Assembly: GCA_017516885.1 (NCBI GenBank)
Contig: JAFXAR010000051.1
Location: 1-34,593, forward strand
Direction: 5' to 3'
Length of the DNA: 34,593 bases
Source: Bacteroidaceae bacterium
Lineage (GTDB): Bacteria > Bacteroidota > Bacteroidia > Bacteroidales > Bacteroidaceae
Shown piece by piece: positions 31,213 to 34,593 of the stretch. Position 1 is the first letter of the stretch; the number at the start of each line of letters is the position of its first letter. Under the pieces are notes generated by a model, which saw nothing but the letters and a program-made list of their open reading frames with translations, was not told the origin of the DNA and did not search any database. The position numbers and the translations under genes were made by a program.

Positions 31213-32544
31213 ATGAGCCAGGAATATATTGACATTTTCGAGCAGAACAGGGAGCTTGTTGAAAAGCCATGCGCCGCATTGCTCAACGATGCGCGCAGCA
31301 AGGCATACGCCCGGTTCAAGGCAGCCGGATTCCCCGGCATAAAGGAGGAGGACTGGCTGCACAGCAATGTCTCAAAGCAGTTCGCCGCCAACTACGGCAT
31401 GAACCTTGGGCGCGTGAACGTAAAGGCCGACAGGCAGAGCATATTCACATGCGATGTTCCCGACCTGAAGACACGCCAGGCATTCATTATCAACGACACA
31501 TTCAGCAACGGCAGCAACGGCAAGGAACTTCCGTCGGGAGTAGTTCTTGCAAGCCTCAATGAAACAGCCAGCAAGAACCCTGCCCTGCTTGCATCATACT
31601 ACAATGCGCTTGCCGCCAATGGCGACAGCATTGCACAGTTCAACACAATGTTCGCCCAGGACGGGCTTCTGCTCTACATACCCAAAAACACGGCCGTTGA
31701 AGAGACTATACAGATTATAACCCTTCTGCAGGCCAATGTTGAGATGCTGTCCAACCGCCGTCTGCTCATAATACTTGAGGAGAACAGCAGCGCAAGCCTT
31801 CTTGTATGCGACCACTCCTCAATGGCAAAGCAGACACTCTCGACACAGGTAACTGAAATATTCATAGGGCGTGGAGCTAATCTGCACCTCTATGAACTTG
31901 AGGAGACATCGCACAGCAACACAAGGCTCAGCCATCTGTTTGTGCGCCAGCAGGCCGACAGCAATTTCATCCACAGCAACATAACCCTCACAGGAGGCTT
32001 CACCCGCAACAGAATTGAAGTAACGCTTGAAGAAGGCGGAGCGGCTGCCGACATCAGCGGCCTTGTCATAGGCGACAAGAACCAGCACACCGACAACCGC
32101 ACCCTTGTCGACCACAAAAGCGGCAATTGCACCAGCAACGAGCTCTACAAATATATACTCGACGAGCAATCCACCGGAGTATTCGCCGGCAAAATGCTCA
32201 TCCGCCCCGATGCACAGCACACCCTGTCGCAGCAGACCAACCGCAACCTGTGCCTTACAAGCGACGCGCACATGTACGCCCAGCCGCAGCTTGAGATATA
32301 CGCCGACGATGTCAAGTGCAGCCACGGCTCAACCGTGGGGCAGTTAGACGAGAATGCGCTCTTCTACATGCAGCAGCGCGGCATTCCTGCCGCAGAGGCA
32401 CGCCATCTGCTCATGCACGCATTTGCAGGCGAAGTTATTGAGAACATAAAGATTGACGCGCTGCGCGACAGGCTTCACATGCTTGTTGAAAAGCGTCTGC
32501 GCGGCGAGCTAAACCACTGCAAGGGCTGCGCCCTGTGCAAATAA
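31213..32544 (+). CDS. sufD: Fe-S assembly protein SufD
   Basis: A 443-residue partner of SufB in the SufBC2D scaffold. It shows the N-terminal helical part with RFKAAGFPGIKEEDW (the 'P..k.E.Wkyt' region), the central beta-helix (HLYELEETSHSNTRLSHLFV), and the conserved C-terminal segment VKCSHGSTVGQLDENALFYMQQRGI, which includes the functional His and Cys. It ends with a Cys-rich tail HCKGCALCK containing three Cys, which is slightly unusual and could bind metal, though this is only a guess. It is 16 bases before sufS with a purine-rich gap (GAGAAAGGAAAG). Confidence 0.95.
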   Translation: MSQEYIDIFEQNRELVEKPCAALLNDARSKAYARFKAAGFPGIKEEDWLHSNVSKQFAANYGMNLGRVNVKADRQSIFTCDVPDLKTRQAFIINDTFSNGSNGKELPSGVVLASLNETASKNPALLASYYNALAANGDSIAQFNTMFAQDGLLLYIPKNTAVEETIQIITLLQANVEMLSNRRLLIILEENSSASLLVCDHSSMAKQTLSTQVTEIFIGRGANLHLYELEETSHSNTRLSHLFVRQQADSNFIHSNITLTGGFTRNRIEVTLEEGGAAADISGLVIGDKNQHTDNRTLVDHKSGNCTSNELYKYILDEQSTGVFAGKMLIRPDAQHTLSQQTNRNLCLTSDAHMYAQPQLEIYADDVKCSHGSTVGQLDENALFYMQQRGIPAAEARHLLMHAFAGEVIENIKIDALRDRLHMLVEKRLRGELNHCKGCALCK

Positions 32545-32560
32545 CAGAGAGAAAGGAAAG

Positions 32561-33772
32561 ATGCTTGACCCGCAAGAGATACGCAAAGAGTTCCCAATAC
32601 TCGCCACCCAGGTACACGGCAAGCCGCTTGTCTATCTGGACAATGCCGCAACCACCCAAAAGCCACGCTGCGTAATTGACGCTATAAGCGAGGTCTACAC
32701 CACCATGAACGCCAATGTGCACCGCGGGGTGCATTATCTCTCCCAGGCGGCCACAGAGGCCATGGAGAGAGCGCGCTGCACAGTAAAGGAGTTCATAGGC
32801 GCAGCACACAGCCACGAGATAATATTCACACGCGGCACAACAGAAAGCATAAACCTTGTGGCATCGTCCTTTGGCGGAACATTCCTCAAAGAGGGCGACG
32901 AGATAATAATATCAACCCTTGAGCACCACAGCAACATTGTCCCCTGGCAGCTGCTGCGCGACCGCATGGGCATTGCAATACGCATTATTCCGCTCAATGC
33001 CGGCTGCAGTATCGACATTGAGGCATACAAATCCCTCTTCAACAGCCGCACCCGCCTTGTAAGCATCGCCCATGTATCAAACGTACTGGGCATGCAAAGC
33101 CCGGTAAGGGAGATTATCAGCATTGCCCACAGCCATAACGTGCCGGTGCTCGTTGACGGCGCACAGAGCACCCCGCACATAAGGGTAGACGTGCAAGAGC
33201 TTGACGCCGATTTCCTTGCATTCAGCGGACACAAGGTCTATGCCCCCACAGGAATAGGCGTGCTCTACGGCAAGGAAAAGTGGCTCAATGCCATGCAGCC
33301 CTATCACGGCGGCGGCGAAATGATTAAGAGCGTACGCTTTGAGAAGACCACATACAACGAGCTCCCCTATAAATTCGAGGCCGGCACGCCCGACTACGCA
33401 GCCATAATAGCTTTGGGCAAGGCGCTCGAATGGGTAAACGGCATAGGGATAGACAATATTGCCGCACACGAGCGCATGCTCACAGAGTACGCGCTTGAAC
33501 AGTTGCGCACCATTGAAGGCATGCGCATAATAGGCAATCCCCACAGTTCGGCAATATCATTCCTCACCGGAAGCATTCACCCTGCCGACATTGGCACACT
33601 GCTCGACCACATGGGCATTGCTGTGCGCACCGGCCACCACTGCGCCCAGCCGCTCATGGAGCATCTTGGCATCCCCGGCACTGTACGCGCATCGTTCGCC
33701 GCATACAACACCGCCGAGGAGGTTGACACGCTTGTAAAGGGCATAACAAGAGCCATAAAAATGTTTTCATAA
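32561..33772 (+). CDS. sufS: Cysteine desulfurase SufS
   Basis: A 403-residue group II PLP enzyme that takes sulfur from cysteine and passes it to the SufBCD scaffold. Visible are [37 protein letters not shown], the PLP lysine Lys225 in [11 protein letters not shown], and the persulfide-forming Cys361 in [11 protein letters not shown], within the short active-site loop typical of SufS. Its usual activator SufE or SufU is not in the window. The stop TAA overlaps the rnhB ATG by one base (TAATG), so the two are translationally coupled. Confidence 0.96.
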   Translation: MLDPQEIRKEFPILATQVHGKPLVYLDNAATTQKPRCVIDAISEVYTTMNANVHRGVHYLSQAATEAMERARCTVKEFIGAAHSHEIIFTRGTTESINLVASSFGGTFLKEGDEIIISTLEHHSNIVPWQLLRDRMGIAIRIIPLNAGCSIDIEAYKSLFNSRTRLVSIAHVSNVLGMQSPVREIISIAHSHNVPVLVDGAQSTPHIRVDVQELDADFLAFSGHKVYAPTGIGVLYGKEKWLNAMQPYHGGGEMIKSVRFEKTTYNELPYKFEAGTPDYAAIIALGKALEWVNGIGIDNIAAHERMLTEYALEQLRTIEGMRIIGNPHSSAISFLTGSIHPADIGTLLDHMGIAVRTGHHCAQPLMEHLGIPGTVRASFAAYNTAEEVDTLVKGITRAIKMFS

Positions 33773-34383
33773 TGCTGAAACCCTATCAGACAAAAGGCAT
33801 AATTGAGGCCGGCTGCGACGAAGCCGGGCGCGGCTGTCTTGCCGGTGACGTGTACGCTGCAGCTGTGATTCTGCCCGAAGGCTTCAGCGACCCGCTCCTC
33901 AACGACTCAAAGCAGCTTACCGAAGCGCAGCGCTACCGCCTGCGCGAAGTAATAGAACGCGAGGCTGTTGCATGGGCTGTGGGCATTGTAACAGCGGCGG
34001 AGATTGACAAGATAAATATTCTGCGCGCATCAATCCTCGCCATGCACCGCGCAGTCGACGGCCTTAAGACACGCCCCCAGCACCTTCTTATCGACGGCAA
34101 CAAATTCTCGCCCTACCCCGGCATAACGCACAACACCGTAGTAAAGGGCGATGCCACATATATGAGCATTGCAGCAGCGTCAATTCTTGCAAAGACCTAC
34201 CGCGATGACTACATGATGCGCATTGCCGAGGAGTATCCAATGTACGGCTGGAAGGGAAACAAGGGCTACCCTACCGCCAAGCACCGCGCTGCAATACGCG
34301 AGTTCGGCATCACCCCCTATCACAGAATATCATTCAATCTGTTAGGCACAGAACCCAAGCAGCTTGAACTTTCGTTTGAATAA
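33772..34383 (+). CDS. rnhB: Ribonuclease HII
   Basis: A 203-residue cytoplasmic nuclease that cuts RNA in RNA-DNA hybrids and single ribonucleotides in DNA. The catalytic acids are Asp16 and Glu17 in CDEAGRG, Asp108 in LLIDGNKF, and Asp145 in AKTYRDDYM. The closing segment [18 protein letters not shown] is diagnostic. Its first base is the last base of the sufS stop. Nothing links it functionally to Fe-S assembly; it appears to be carried at the end of the run. No clear terminator follows. Confidence 0.96.
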   Translation: MLKPYQTKGIIEAGCDEAGRGCLAGDVYAAAVILPEGFSDPLLNDSKQLTEAQRYRLREVIEREAVAWAVGIVTAAEIDKINILRASILAMHRAVDGLKTRPQHLLIDGNKFSPYPGITHNTVVKGDATYMSIAAASILAKTYRDDYMMRIAEEYPMYGWKGNKGYPTAKHRAAIREFGITPYHRISFNLLGTEPKQLELSFE

Positions 34384-34525
34384 AGAGCTGCTGCCGCAGA
34401 CGTGGAAGAGCGAAAGTATTATCACCTGCCGGATATTTTAGAAGAATAAATAGCTCAGTAGCAAAAAGGTGTGGGTTAGCAAAATATTTGCGGTTGTAAT
34501 AAAAAAACAGACCCCTCGTCGCTTC

Positions 34526-34593
34526 TGAACTGCACCCCAAAAGTTAGACATAAAACTTTTGGGGTGTATTATGTATAGACATCATAACTTTGA
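34526..34593 (+). mobile_element. Left end of an insertion sequence, probably IS3 family (cut by window edge)
   Basis: TGAACTGCACCCCAAAAGTT opens the element, much like IS150-group terminal repeats ('TGnnCTGCACCCCnAAAGTT'). CACCCCAAAAGTT (34533-34545) pairs perfectly with AACTTTTGGGGTG (34554-34566), a hairpin of the kind that shields transposase mRNA from outside transcription. An ATG follows at 34571. Flanking target duplication cannot be checked. The 142 bases between rnhB and this point contain no gene or clear signal. Confidence 0.6.
34571..34593 (+). CDS. Start of a probable transposase OrfA (truncated by window end)
   Basis: Seven codons are visible (MYRHHNF) and the frame runs off the window. 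Its position four bases after the hairpin in an IS3-like terminus is where OrfA of such elements begins. Too short for identification by sequence. Confidence 0.4.

Noticed and set aside
34384-34525. Terminator or gene after rnhB
   Set aside because: Only a tiny GCAAA/TTTGC repeat and an A-run are seen; no stem strong enough and no coding pattern.

Overview
The window looks like chromosomal DNA from a Bacteroidales bacterium, most likely Prevotellaceae or a close relative. The evidence is the gene families present, promoter-like sites of the Bacteroidetes type (TAnnTTTG about 20 bases after TTTG or TTG), secreted proteins ending in segments that resemble type IX secretion (T9SS) sorting domains, and an NAD-epimerase-type threonine dehydrogenase next to kbl. 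The species cannot be named from the sequence alone.

Left block (1-8.6 kb, mostly minus strand). After the last 31 codons of an unidentified gene comes a four-gene minus-strand operon (6402 down to 205). It encodes a small secreted protein, an 854-residue secreted protein, a streptopain-like C10 cysteine protease fused to BspA-type leucine-rich repeats, and a 95-residue secreted protein. Two of its junctions are ATGA overlaps. Upstream lies a membrane-anchored regulator that joins a kelch-like periplasmic sensor to a cytoplasmic AraC DNA-binding domain. Next to it is a broken serine recombinase.

Seam (8.6-9.34 kb). About 730 bases carry no credible gene but many small hairpins and 2.3 copies of an 84-bp tandem repeat. 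Codon choice differs visibly on the two sides, which suggests separate histories.

Middle block (9.34-23.6 kb). This holds a two-domain SGNH/sialate O-acetylesterase; the divergent threonine-to-glycine pair kbl and tdh; nadA; a PAP2 phosphatase; a TRIC-type channel; two copies of a 117-bp dispersed repeat; a Ser/Thr kinase ending in a C-type-lectin-like FISUMP domain; a large secreted GH20 beta-hexosaminidase; and a degenerate pseudokinase. The esterase and hexosaminidase fit host or dietary glycan trimming. The kinase and pseudokinase flank the hexosaminidase on the opposite strand.

Right block (23.6-34.4 kb). A long plus-strand run rimP-nusA-infB-cvpA-sufB-sufC-sufD-sufS-rnhB couples ribosome maturation, transcription elongation and translation initiation with Fe-S cluster assembly and RNase HII. 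A good promoter precedes rimP, followed by a terminator-like hairpin in the leader that may act as an attenuator. The window ends in what looks like the left end of an IS3-family element.

The observations most worth following are the kinase with a lectin-like tail that has features of a diversity-generating-retroelement target, its pseudokinase neighbour, the C10 protease operon with a candidate inhibitor, the kelch-AraC sensor, and the structured repeats at the seam. No reverse transcriptase, CRISPR array, tRNA or rRNA is visible.
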